A stretch of DNA of 64,000 nt from Geothrix sp. (lineage in GTDB: Bacteria > Acidobacteriota > Holophagae > Holophagales > Holophagaceae): the NCBI RefSeq assembly GCF_030219325.1, contig NZ_CP126625.1:2282857-2346856 (forward strand), read 5' to 3'. How positions within the stretch are numbered: the stretch's first letter is position 1; every line of letters starts with the position of its first letter. Made by a program: the position numbers and the translations under genes. Positions 56,234 through 64,000 of this stretch are shown here, one piece after another. The notes beneath the pieces were generated by a model. It had not been told where the DNA came from and searched no databases. It was given only the letters and a program-made list of their open reading frames with translations.

Positions 56234-58516
56234 CTCGAGGTTCTCCTGGAGTTCCTTCTTCCCGAAGGGCTTGAGCAACAGGGTGACGTCCTTGTGGGCC
56301 TCCACGAGGCTGACCGCCGCCTGATCCGCTCGCCCGGTGGCGAGCAGGATGGGCACCTCTGGAAGCCGGATGCGAAGCCGAGGCAGGGTGCCGACCCCAC
56401 CAAGTCCTGGCATGTTCATGTCGAGAATCACGACATCCGGCTCGAACCCGGCCTCGATGATCGCAAGGGCGGATTCACCGTCCGGGGTCGTGAACGTGTC
56501 ATGGCCCAGGGTCTGAAGAATGGCCTTGGTGGAGCTCTGGATCAGTTCGTCATCGTCCACCAACAGCACCTTCAACGCCAGCCGGGCAACCTGAACCCGG
56601 CTCTCGGCGCCCGTTTCGATGGCCTCGCTCGCCGGCTCGCAGGCTGGGAACCGCATGCTCACCTGGGTGCCCTGGCCGATCTCGCTATGGATGTCCACCT
56701 GGCCATGGTGGGCCTTCACGATGCTGTAGACCATGGACAGACCCAGCCCCGTGCCTTTGCCAACGGCCTTCGTGGTGAAGAAGGGTTCCAGTGCCCGCTC
56801 CAGAACCTCCGCCGTCATCCCCGCCCCCGTGTCCTCGACCACGACCTCGATCCATCCGTGCCCGTGATTGCGCGTCCGGAGCGTGAGGGTGCCCTGGGCG
56901 GGCATGGCGTCCACGGCATTGACGCACAGGTTCATGATCGCCTGGGTCAAGGCACTGGCATCTCCGAGAATGGGCCGCAGTCCGGGCTCCAGTTCCATCT
57001 CCAGGTGAACTCTGGAGAGGGTGGTCCGTTCCAGAAGTTCAACCTCTTCCCGGATGATCACGTTCAGGTCCAACTGCCGCCTCTCGGCCGGGCTCTGGCG
57101 GGCAAAGCTCAGCAGGGACTTGACCATCTTGCCGCCGCGCTCGGCGGCCTTGATGATGATTGCGAATGCCCGATGGGTGTGGCCCCCTTCCGGATGGTCC
57201 TCGATGCTGGCCGAGGCCATGCCCAGAATGGCCCCCAGCACGTTGTTCATGTCGTGGGCGATGCCGCCCGCGAGGCTGCCGAGGCTTTCCATCTTCCGGG
57301 CCTGCTGGAGCTGCTCCTCCAGCCTGGCCTTCCCCTCGTGCTCCAGGCGCATGGCCTCCTCGGCTTTCTCCCGGGACACGATCTCCCGCCTCAGCCGCAT
57401 GGACATTCTGAACAGGACCAGGGCGACGCCGCCGAGCAGGACTCCCAGGCCGACCAGCAGGACGATAACCGTCACCAGCCGACGGTTGACCTGGCGAACA
57501 CCGGCCTCCGGTTCATAGAGGAAACCCTCCATGCCGAAGCCCTTCGGGAGAAGACCCAGCTCGACATAGGTGTCGATGATGTGCTGCCAGCGCCCGGGGT
57601 ACATGTAACCCAACTCCACCATGCCCGGCTGGATGAGCGTGTTCATCTTCTGGGCTTCGTAGAGGAGGTATTCGCGGCCCCGGCGCGGGCCATAGCGGGA
57701 AATGATCAGGTCGGCCAGCTCCTCCGGGTGCTGCATGGCGTACTTCCAGCCCTTCATGCTCGCTTCGCGAAACGCCTTCACCTGCTCGGGCCGTGCTTTC
57801 AGCTCCTCTTCGGAGGTGAAGAGGTTGTCACCATAGAAGTCGATCCCGGCCATACGGGGCGTGAAAGTCAGATAGGGGAACCGGGCCTTGTCCAGGAAGT
57901 AGGGTTCGTCGATCAAGTAGGCGCTCATGCAATCCACCTTCCCCTGGATCAGATCGTCGGGGTTGAAGGTGTGTTCCACGAGGGCCACAGTGTTCTCCGA
58001 CACGCCCTCCTTGCGCAGGTAGGCGAAGAGTTCATCCGACTGTTTCTCGATCATCAGGCGCTTGCCCGGCAGATCCTGGACCGAGATGATGCCGGAGCCC
58101 GCCCGGGCGACGAGGATGATGGGGGAATGCTGGAAGACCGCTGCCAGCACCACCACGGGCTGCCGCCGGAACCGGGAGAGCAGCAGCGCGCTGGTGCCCA
58201 CGCCGAACTGGGCCCGGCCGGAGACCACTTCCTGGACCACGTCGATGCCCGGTTCGGCCTCGATGATCTTCACCTCGAGTCCGGCGTCCCGGTAGTAGCC
58301 CTGCTGCTGGGCGGCGTAGTAGCCCGCGAACTGGAATTGATGGTGCCATTTGAGCTGGAGGGTCACCGGCTTCAGCGGAGCCTGGGTCGCGCCCAGAGCA
58401 AAGGCCAGGGTCCATGGAAGGACGCACTGGAGGGCGGAGTGGGCCATTCGCACGAGTGTCGTGGTCGATTGCGCTCCGGCCTTGCCAGCCATCAGGCAGC
58501 GCCGGAGCGTGAACAT
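56216..58516 (-). CDS. NMT1/THI5-like sensor histidine kinase with receiver domain
   Basis: This 766-aa hybrid has a membrane/signal segment at about 25-43. A periplasmic NMT1-type substrate-binding domain (about 52-330) starts LQLKWHHQFQFAGYYAA. A second TM follows at 347-369, then a HisKA domain with phospho-His H421 in GGIAHDMNN and an HATPase with VEDTGAGM and GKGTGLGLSMVYS. The C-terminal receiver (about 647-764) has LLVDDDE, LDMNMPG and KPF. NMT1 domains bind pyrimidine or related small molecules in transporters; here one serves as sensor. The start is 5 nt after the rho stop, so it is probably in the rho operon. Confidence 0.9.
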   Translation of the reverse strand: MFTLRRCLMAGKAGAQSTTTLVRMAHSALQCVLPWTLAFALGATQAPLKPVTLQLKWHHQFQFAGYYAAQQQGYYRDAGLEVKIIEAEPGIDVVQEVVSGRAQFGVGTSALLLSRFRRQPVVVLAAVFQHSPIILVARAGSGIISVQDLPGKRLMIEKQSDELFAYLRKEGVSENTVALVEHTFNPDDLIQGKVDCMSAYLIDEPYFLDKARFPYLTFTPRMAGIDFYGDNLFTSEEELKARPEQVKAFREASMKGWKYAMQHPEELADLIISRYGPRRGREYLLYEAQKMNTLIQPGMVELGYMYPGRWQHIIDTYVELGLLPKGFGMEGFLYEPEAGVRQVNRRLVTVIVLLVGLGVLLGGVALVLFRMSMRLRREIVSREKAEEAMRLEHEGKARLEEQLQQARKMESLGSLAGGIAHDMNNVLGAILGMASASIEDHPEGGHTHRAFAIIIKAAERGGKMVKSLLSFARQSPAERRQLDLNVIIREEVELLERTTLSRVHLEMELEPGLRPILGDASALTQAIMNLCVNAVDAMPAQGTLTLRTRNHGHGWIEVVVEDTGAGMTAEVLERALEPFFTTKAVGKGTGLGLSMVYSIVKAHHGQVDIHSEIGQGTQVSMRFPACEPASEAIETGAESRVQVARLALKVLLVDDDELIQSSTKAILQTLGHDTFTTPDGESALAIIEAGFEPDVVILDMNMPGLGGVGTLPRLRIRLPEVPILLATGRADQAAVSLVEAHKDVTLLLKPFGKKELQENLERLGWG

Positions 58517-58521
58517 GGCTG

Positions 58522-59814
58522 CTATCTCCGGGCCGGCGGTTCCTGCAGGTTCGCCAGGAACTCATCGTTGGTCTTGGCCTTGCCCAAACGATCGACGAGC
58601 AACTCCATGCTTTCGCTGGGGCCGCTGGCACTGAGGATCTTGCGGAGCACCCAGATCTTGGCGAGCTTGGCGGGCTCGATGAGCAGGTCCTCCTTGCGGG
58701 TGCCGGACTTCTGGATGTCCATGGCGGGGAAGATGCGCTTGTCGCTGAGCTTGCGGTCCAGCACGATCTCGCTGTTGCCGGTGCCCTTGAACTCCTCGAA
58801 GATCACGTCGTCCATGCGGCTGCCAGTCTCGATCAGCGCCGTGGCGATGATGGTGAGGCTGCCGCCCGCCTCGATGTTGCGTGCCGCGCCGAAGAACCGC
58901 TTGGGCCGCTGCAGCGCATTGGAATCCACACCGCCGGACAGCACCTTGCCGCTGGGGGGCACCACGGTGTTGTAGGCCCGGCCCAGGCGCGTGATGGAAT
59001 CCAGTAGGATCACCACGTCCTTCTTGTGTTCCACCAGGCGCTTGGCCTTCTCGATGACCATCTCGGCCACCTGGACGTGGCGAGTGGCAGGCTCGTCGAA
59101 GGTGCTCGAGACCACCTCTCCCTTCACGCTGCGCTCCATGTCCGTGACTTCTTCAGGCCGCTCGTCGATGAGCAGCACGATGAGGAAGACTTCCGGATGG
59201 TTCGCGGTGATGGAGTTGGCGATGTTCTGCAGCAGCACGGTCTTGCCGGTGCGCGGCGGGGCCACGATGAGGGCGCGCTGGCCCTTGCCCAGCGGCGTCA
59301 TCAGGTCCATGACGCGGGTGCTCAGCTCCTGGGCGTCCCGCTCCATGCGCAGATGGTGCTTGGGGTAGAGGGGCACCAGGTCATCGAAGTGCAGCCGCTC
59401 CTTGGCCTGCTCGGGCGGGTCGAAATTGACGGCGTCCACCCGCAGCATGGCGAAGAATTTCTCGCCTTCTTTCGGCGCGCGGATCATGCCCGACAGCGTG
59501 TCGCCGGTGCGCAGGTTGAACTTGCGGATCTGGCTGGGGGAGATGTAGATGTCCTCGGGCCCGGCCAGGTAGTTCTGGTCGGGGCTCCGCAGGAAGCCAA
59601 AGCCCTCGGGCAGCACTTCAAGCACGCCTTCGGAGAAGAACTGGCCTTCGCGCTCAGCCTGGGCCTGCAGCACCCGGAACACCAGCTCCTGCTTGCGCAT
59701 GGCCAGGGGATTCTCGATCTCGAGTTCCTTCGCCAGGTCGGCGAGCTTGCCGATGGAGAGTTCCTTGAGCCCTTGCAGGCTCAGGACGGGCGGCGGCTGA
59801 GAAGGGGTGGCCAT
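58522..59814 (-). CDS. rho: Transcription termination factor Rho
   Basis: This 430-aa hexameric RNA helicase terminates transcripts at unstructured C-rich RNA. It has an N-terminal Rho_N segment ([20 protein letters not shown]), the cold-shock RNA-binding domain ([15 protein letters not shown]), Walker A APPRTGKT, Walker [12 protein letters not shown] and the R-loop [17 protein letters not shown] precedes ATG 59814. Sparse intrinsic terminators in the window agree with a Rho-reliant genome. Confidence 0.97.
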   Translation of the reverse strand: MATPSQPPPVLSLQGLKELSIGKLADLAKELEIENPLAMRKQELVFRVLQAQAEREGQFFSEGVLEVLPEGFGFLRSPDQNYLAGPEDIYISPSQIRKFNLRTGDTLSGMIRAPKEGEKFFAMLRVDAVNFDPPEQAKERLHFDDLVPLYPKHHLRMERDAQELSTRVMDLMTPLGKGQRALIVAPPRTGKTVLLQNIANSITANHPEVFLIVLLIDERPEEVTDMERSVKGEVVSSTFDEPATRHVQVAEMVIEKAKRLVEHKKDVVILLDSITRLGRAYNTVVPPSGKVLSGGVDSNALQRPKRFFGAARNIEAGGSLTIIATALIETGSRMDDVIFEEFKGTGNSEIVLDRKLSDKRIFPAMDIQKSGTRKEDLLIEPAKLAKIWVLRKILSASGPSESMELLVDRLGKAKTNDEFLANLQEPPARR

Positions 59815-59871
59815 AGGTCACCTCGGGGGTAGGGCGAGTCAGGAGTGGCTCGGGAATGCAGACAGGATAGG

Positions 59872-60717
59872 TCAGAATTCGCGATCGGCCAAATCCCCCT
59901 GCACTTCGTCAACAAAGGCCCGCACCCGGGCCACGAAACCCTTGGGATCCTCCACTGGGTAGGCATGACCGATCCCGGGCACCACCTCGAAGCGGCTGTG
60001 GGGGATCCGCCGCGCGGTCTCCAGGCACTTCCAGGGCGGGGTCAGCAGGTCCTCGGCCCCGCTCAGCAGCAGTACGGGGGTCTTGATCCGGTCCAGGCGC
60101 TCCCGGATGTCCCAGCCCAGGGTGCCGCGGATCTGGTGCAGATTCCCGTGCTGGGGACGGTCGCCGCCGCCAGTCACGACTTGATGGTAGGCCCGCAGGA
60201 CCCCATGCCGGGCCTCCAGGAAGGCGTCGCCCCACAGGAAGGGGGCCACGGCGTCGAACTGCATGAGCGGGCCGCCCACCTCCAGGCAGCGGGCCCAGTG
60301 CTCGGCCTTCAGGCTCATGGCGAAGTCGAAGCGGGGCATGGCGCTGGTGAGCACGGCCCCGGCGAAGGCCCCGGGATGCGCACTCAGCAGTTCCAGGCTC
60401 ATGGCGCTGCCGTTGGAGAGGCCGATGAGCCAGGGGTTTTCGATGCCCAGGGCGTGGAAGAGCTCCCAGGCATCCTCCGCCAGCTGGGCGGTGGCATAGG
60501 GCCCTTCCAGGGGCGCATCCGACCTGCCCTGTCCCCGGCTGTCGAAGGTGAGGATGCGGTAGCGGTCTGCCAGTCCCGGCAGCACGCCGGCCCACATGGT
60601 GGTATCCGACAGCAGGCCGTTGAGCAGCACCAGCCAGGGGCCGGCCGGATTCCCCTGCACGCGGTAGTGCAGCTTCAGGCCCGAGGCGAGGGTGGCGAGG
60701 GTGGGCTGGGGACGCAT
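59872..60717 (-). CDS. Alpha/beta hydrolase, 281 aa
   Basis: This soluble alpha/beta hydrolase resembles 3-oxoadipate enol-lactonases and haloperoxidase-like esterases. It has LVLLNGLLSDTTMW (oxyanion), FDSRGQGRSDAPLEG, nucleophile elbow LIGLSNGSAMSLELL (Ser), acid in LLSGAEDLLTP and His in PGIGHAYPVED. ATG 60717 overlaps the sixA stop by one base; the long open frame upstream of it is a shadow. The substrate is unknown. Confidence 0.88.
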   Translation of the reverse strand: MRPQPTLATLASGLKLHYRVQGNPAGPWLVLLNGLLSDTTMWAGVLPGLADRYRILTFDSRGQGRSDAPLEGPYATAQLAEDAWELFHALGIENPWLIGLSNGSAMSLELLSAHPGAFAGAVLTSAMPRFDFAMSLKAEHWARCLEVGGPLMQFDAVAPFLWGDAFLEARHGVLRAYHQVVTGGGDRPQHGNLHQIRGTLGWDIRERLDRIKTPVLLLSGAEDLLTPPWKCLETARRIPHSRFEVVPGIGHAYPVEDPKGFVARVRAFVDEVQGDLADREF

Positions 60718-61193
60718 CAACCCCTCAGCTCGGAGGGCTGGTACTGCCGCTCGAAGCGCCACGTGCCGCCTTCCCACTGGATGATCGTGCAGCTGGCCTT
60801 CTTCACCTCCACGTCCCGGCCCGTCAGATGGAAGACCAGGTCGCTGAGGAAGGGCTGGTGGCCGATGAGGACGAGAACCTCTCCAGGTCCCGCCTCGGCC
60901 GTGAGTCCCCGCAGCCAGAGGTCCACCTGGGGGGGCTGCCCGTCCGGCCTCAGGTCCACCCGCGACTCCATGGGAAAGGCCCCCGCCGCCTCCTGGAGGC
61001 AGGTCATGGTTTCCGCCGCGCGCCGGTAGGGACTGTGGAAGCCACGGGTGGGCCGATGGCCCCGGGCCACGAGGCCCTTCATCGCCGCCCGCGTCCTCAC
61101 CCAGCCCTCTTCCGTGAGGGCGCGGTCCGCATCCCGCTGGCCGGGGCGAGGATCCTCGGCGATGCCGTGGCGGATGAGCAGGAGCGTCGTCAT
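60717..61193 (-). CDS. sixA: Phosphohistidine phosphatase SixA
   Basis: This 158-aa histidine phosphatase has the catalytic LLLIRHGIAED at the start, HSPYRRAAETM and VLIGHQPFLSDL with the second catalytic His. SixA removes phosphate from phosphohistidine in phosphotransfer proteins. The gene is coupled to the hydrolase gene (TGATG). Confidence 0.92.
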   Translation of the reverse strand: MTTLLLIRHGIAEDPRPGQRDADRALTEEGWVRTRAAMKGLVARGHRPTRGFHSPYRRAAETMTCLQEAAGAFPMESRVDLRPDGQPPQVDLWLRGLTAEAGPGEVLVLIGHQPFLSDLVFHLTGRDVEVKKASCTIIQWEGGTWRFERQYQPSELRG

Positions 61194-61351
61194 CCGATGA
61201 TGGTAACGCCCTGGGTCGAGCGCAGCATTTCTCCTTGTTTTTCAAGGCATTTCGAGAGATGATAGCCGTTTGGGCCCCTCCCGGCTGGCGCTGTCCGCCA
61301 ATTGAGTTGCCACTTGGCACACTCGCGCAGGGATAGCCCCGGGAGATACCA

Positions 61352-63013
61352 GTGAGTGAGATGACCTTCGCAGCCCTCGGCTGCAGCGAAGCCCTTTTGG
61401 CCGCCCTGGCCAAGCGCGGTTTCGAAACCCCCATGCCCGTCCAGGCCCAGACCATCCAGCCCGGCCTCGAAGGCCGCGACCTGCTGGTGCAGAGCCGCAC
61501 TGGTTCGGGCAAGACCCTGGCCTTCGGCCTGCCGCTGCTGCAGCGGCTCTCCGACGCGCGCCACCCCCAGGCCCTGATCCTCGCGCCCACGCGGGAGCTG
61601 GCCCAGCAGGTGGGCGCCGAGCTGCACACCCTCGTGCCCAAGCTGCCCATCGCCTCCCTGGTCGGTGGCGTGGCCTACCCGCCCCAGCTCAAGGCCCTGC
61701 AGCAGGGCGCCCAGGTCATCGTGGGCACGCCGGGCCGCGTGATGGACCACCTGGAGCGCGGCACCCTGGATCTCAGCCGCGTGAGCATGATCGTGCTCGA
61801 CGAGTGCGACGAGATGCTGAATATGGGCTTCCTCGAGGACGTGGAGACCATCCTCGCCAAGGTGCCCGCGGGCCCGCAGACCTACCTGTTCTCGGCCACC
61901 CTGCCCGCCCCCATCGCCAAGCTGGCGAAGCGGTTCCTGAAGGATCCGGTCCAGATCACCCTGGCCGAGGCGGGTGAGCACGCCGTCCACGCCGACATCG
62001 CCCACACCCCCGTGCTGGCGCCCGACCACCAGCACGTGCGCGCCCTCGTGAACCTGCTGCTGAAGGACCAGCCCAGCTCCGCCCTGATCTTCACCAAGAC
62101 CAAGGCCCAGACCGAGGAGGTCGCCGAGGAGCTGACCGTCTCCGGCCTGCCCGCGGCCTTCCTCCACGGCGACCTCGCCCAGGCCACGCGCACCCGCATC
62201 CTGGGCCAGTTCAAGGAGGGCAAGCTGCGCTACCTGGTGGCCACGGACGTAGCCGCCCGAGGTCTTGATATCGAGGGCCTGCCCCTGGTGGTCCACATGG
62301 GCATCCCCACCCAGCTGGAGAGCTACATCCACCGCAGCGGCCGCACCGGCCGCGCCGGCGCCAAGGGCACCAGCATGGCCCTGGTGGGCTGGAAGGAAAG
62401 CCGCATCCTGCTGGCCTGGAGCCGCCGCGGCGGCCTCAAGCTCGACTGGCGCGCCGTGCCCACGCCCGCGGAGATCCGCGAGACCCAGGCCACCAAGCTC
62501 CTCGACGGCATCCAGGGCTCCGTGAGCCCTGCCCTGCTGCACCAGGCCGCCCAGCTGCTGAAGGATGCCGATCCCGTTCGCCTCGTGGCGGGCCTGCTGG
62601 GCCTCGTCCAGGCCGACCAGGCCTCCGGCTTTGACCTGCCCAACGAGCCCGAGAAGAAGCCCAAGTCCCGCTTCGACTCCCCCCGCGATCGCAAGGAGGG
62701 CGGCCCCCGCCCCCAGCGCACCTACGCCGAGCGCGCTGCCGCGCGTGGAAACGAGCGTCCGGATTCCGCCTTCTCCAAGACCCGCCCCGACGGCAGCTTC
62801 AAGCCCCGCAGCGACTTCGAGGATCGGCCCCGGCCCTACGCCAAGCCCAAGCCCGAGGGCGCCGAACGGCCCCGCAAGACCTGGGAGGATCGCCCGGCCA
62901 AGCCCGAGGTGAAGGACACCCCGCGCCCCTGGAAGCCCAGCGTCAAGCCTGCGGGTAAGCCCGGCCCCAAGTACGGCGAAGGCCCCGCCAAGCCCTGGAA
63001 GAAGAAGGGCTGA
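61352..63013 (+). CDS. DEAD-box RNA helicase (DECD variant) with basic C-terminal tail
   Basis: This 553-aa helicase has a Q motif GFETPMPVQAQTI, Walker A SRTGSGKT, PTRELAQQ and GTPGR. Motif II reads LDECDEM, so the usual DEAD alanine is cysteine. SAT, DVAARGLD and HRSGRTGRAG complete the two RecA lobes. The last 140 residues are low-complexity, rich in Pro, Arg, Lys, Asp and Gly, typical of RNA-annealing tails. GTG 61352 follows GGGAG. It may act in ribosome assembly or RNA turnover at low temperature. Confidence 0.94.
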   Translation: MSEMTFAALGCSEALLAALAKRGFETPMPVQAQTIQPGLEGRDLLVQSRTGSGKTLAFGLPLLQRLSDARHPQALILAPTRELAQQVGAELHTLVPKLPIASLVGGVAYPPQLKALQQGAQVIVGTPGRVMDHLERGTLDLSRVSMIVLDECDEMLNMGFLEDVETILAKVPAGPQTYLFSATLPAPIAKLAKRFLKDPVQITLAEAGEHAVHADIAHTPVLAPDHQHVRALVNLLLKDQPSSALIFTKTKAQTEEVAEELTVSGLPAAFLHGDLAQATRTRILGQFKEGKLRYLVATDVAARGLDIEGLPLVVHMGIPTQLESYIHRSGRTGRAGAKGTSMALVGWKESRILLAWSRRGGLKLDWRAVPTPAEIRETQATKLLDGIQGSVSPALLHQAAQLLKDADPVRLVAGLLGLVQADQASGFDLPNEPEKKPKSRFDSPRDRKEGGPRPQRTYAERAAARGNERPDSAFSKTRPDGSFKPRSDFEDRPRPYAKPKPEGAERPRKTWEDRPAKPEVKDTPRPWKPSVKPAGKPGPKYGEGPAKPWKKKG

Positions 63014-63030
63014 TTCTCTCCGGAGGTTCC

Positions 63031-63070
63031 ACGCTGCGCCGGCCCGCCTTCAGCGACGCCGGCGCAGCGT
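63031..63070. terminator. Bidirectional hairpin at convergent 3' ends
   Basis: ACGCTGCGCCGGC (63031-63043) pairs perfectly with GCCGGCGCAGCGT (63058-63070). The right arm lies inside the last codons of the porin gene. The preceding CTCTCCGGAGGTTCC resembles the start of the 76-77-bp repeats at 51784. Confidence 0.75.
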
Positions 63071-64000
63071 GTAGATGGCCTCCACCCGGAAGAACCTTCC
63101 CGCATCCCGGCCCGTGTAGAAGGTGCCCGGATCCAGGCGCTCGTAGAGCACGTGGCCCTGCCACTGCCCGGAGAAGGTGACGTCCGCCCGCAGTTCCGCA
63201 AGTCGTCCCCGGCTCAGCCCCGACGCGAAGAGCGGCCCCTTGCCGGTCACCGGCTCGACGGCGCGCAACCAGAAGAGGCTGGCCCGCAGGCCGACCTTGG
63301 CGTGGGGCTTGGCCTGCACCGTGGCCTCCCAGGTCCGCAGGTTGGACCAGGTGGCCACGCCTGCTTCGGGCACCTGGCTGTAGACGTACAGCTCACTCCA
63401 CTTCGGCCAGCGGCTGAACAGCGGATCCCAGCCCTCCTTCGCCGGAGTCGTGGGATCGTCGCCGGAGAGCCCCACCCACCCCAGGCTCAGGGAAGGCTCA
63501 CAGGCCACCTGGAAGACCTGGGTGAGCCTGGCCTGCCCGCCCCAGGCGCGGATGGCCGAAGCGGATTCGGAGCTCCCCGGGCGGCCCTGCTGGCGGCCCG
63601 ATTGGACGGCGAACTCGCCGGTGGCGCTGAGCCCCCTTCCCAGGTCCTCTGCAAGCCGCGCCCCCAGCGTCTCCACCCGGCGATCCGGCACGAACAGCGG
63701 ATCGGTCGGGATGCGGCTGTCATGGCGTTCCGTTTTGTGGAAGGCGTAGGCCTGCAGATCGTGGCCCTCTCGCCGCCAGGTCCCGTAGACCGCCAGCGCC
63801 GCCTCGTCGCGCTCGTTGAGCAGCTGGCGCTCCTTCGGATTGTCCGTCGCGTTCAGGCGGGGGAGGTACTTGTCCCTGAAGGGGTCGGAGATGGCCAGGA
63901 GCTCCACCTTGGCCTCGCCGCCGGTCCAGGCGAGATCCAGCGCGTTGACATAGCCCGTGCGGCTGCCGTCCAGGGCGCCACCATCCATGAGCACGAAGCC
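63050..64000 (-). CDS. Alginate-export-family outer membrane porin, C-terminal part
   Basis: This reading frame is open to the window edge, so the N-terminus lies outside. The visible 316 residues are rich in beta-strand alternation with an aromatic girdle pattern (VYGTWRREGHDLQAYAFHKT and ELRADVTFSGQWQGHVLYE). The last part, ERLDPGTFY followed by FRVEAIYTLRRR, is typical of the AlgE-like alginate_exp family of outer-membrane channels. It would export or pass an anionic polymer or small solutes; the substrate is unknown. Confidence 0.75.
   Translation of the reverse strand, partial: GFVLMDGGALDGSRTGYVNALDLAWTGGEAKVELLAISDPFRDKYLPRLNATDNPKERQLLNERDEAALAVYGTWRREGHDLQAYAFHKTERHDSRIPTDPLFVPDRRVETLGARLAEDLGRGLSATGEFAVQSGRQQGRPGSSESASAIRAWGGQARLTQVFQVACEPSLSLGWVGLSGDDPTTPAKEGWDPLFSRWPKWSELYVYSQVPEAGVATWSNLRTWEATVQAKPHAKVGLRASLFWLRAVEPVTGKGPLFASGLSRGRLAELRADVTFSGQWQGHVLYERLDPGTFYTGRDAGRFFRVEAIYTLRRRR

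Noticed and set aside
61194-61351. RNA gene in the sixA-helicase gap
   Set aside because: No cloverleaf or other stable fold is evident in this short divergent promoter region.

Overview
The window is high-GC, gene-dense bacterial chromosome. The gene content fits Acidobacteriota, most likely the Holophagae/Geothrix group: a large TonB-dependent receptor with an N-terminal carboxypeptidase-regulatory-like domain, a Ser/Thr kinase with a long helical-repeat tail, a DUF4388-type protein, HD-GYP and cache-type chemotaxis proteins, a bacteriohemerythrin domain and an alginate-export-type outer membrane protein. This assignment is inference from gene content; there is no rRNA in the window.

Layout. 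(1) 1-12.6 kb: an envelope/redox module. A TonB-dependent receptor, a 97-aa membrane protein and two paralogous TlpA-like thioredoxins are each preceded, 72-89 nt upstream of the start, by the same bipartite element: two AACCGG-type boxes exactly 24 bp apart, the first followed by TGCA. A fifth copy points off the left edge. Between the thioredoxins lie a MocR-type regulator whose PLP lysine is arginine, a non-RD Ser/Thr kinase and an ABC exporter pair. (2) 12.8-16.7 kb: HD-GYP protein, HIT protein, trmL, a B12-binding protein and radA. (3) 16.7-18.6 kb: an AT-rich island with a coupled AAA ATPase and PIN-like nuclease, a candidate two-gene defence system. (4) 18.6-26 kb: esterase, unknown repeat protein, S33 peptidase, transglutaminase-like lipoprotein and nitronate monooxygenase. 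(5) 26.1-37.3 kb: a complete branched-chain amino acid locus. A LysR regulator runs with leuCD on one strand. On the other runs leuA, a 41-aa ORF, leuB, an ilv leader peptide with attenuator, then ilvD, ilvB, ilvN and ilvC. (6) 37.3-50 kb: yicC, a chemotaxis receptor fused to hemerythrin, threonine aldolase, uppP, an ABC transporter, yvcK, a DUF4388-like protein and truA. (7) 50-56 kb: HU, fliL, fliN (with a sigma-54-type promoter), a tandem 76-77-bp repeat block, thiD, an unknown coupled protein, a cation efflux protein and dusB. (8) 56-64 kb: an NMT1-type sensor kinase with receiver downstream of rho, a hydrolase, sixA, a DEAD-box helicase and a partial alginate-export porin.

The strongest second-look items are the shared bipartite promoter element, the mid-operon ilv attenuator, the AT-rich ATPase-PIN island, the 41-aa ORF wedged between leuA and leuB, the sigma-54 promoter at fliN and the lysine-less MocR protein. 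No tRNA, rRNA, CRISPR array, insertion sequence or replication origin was recognised.
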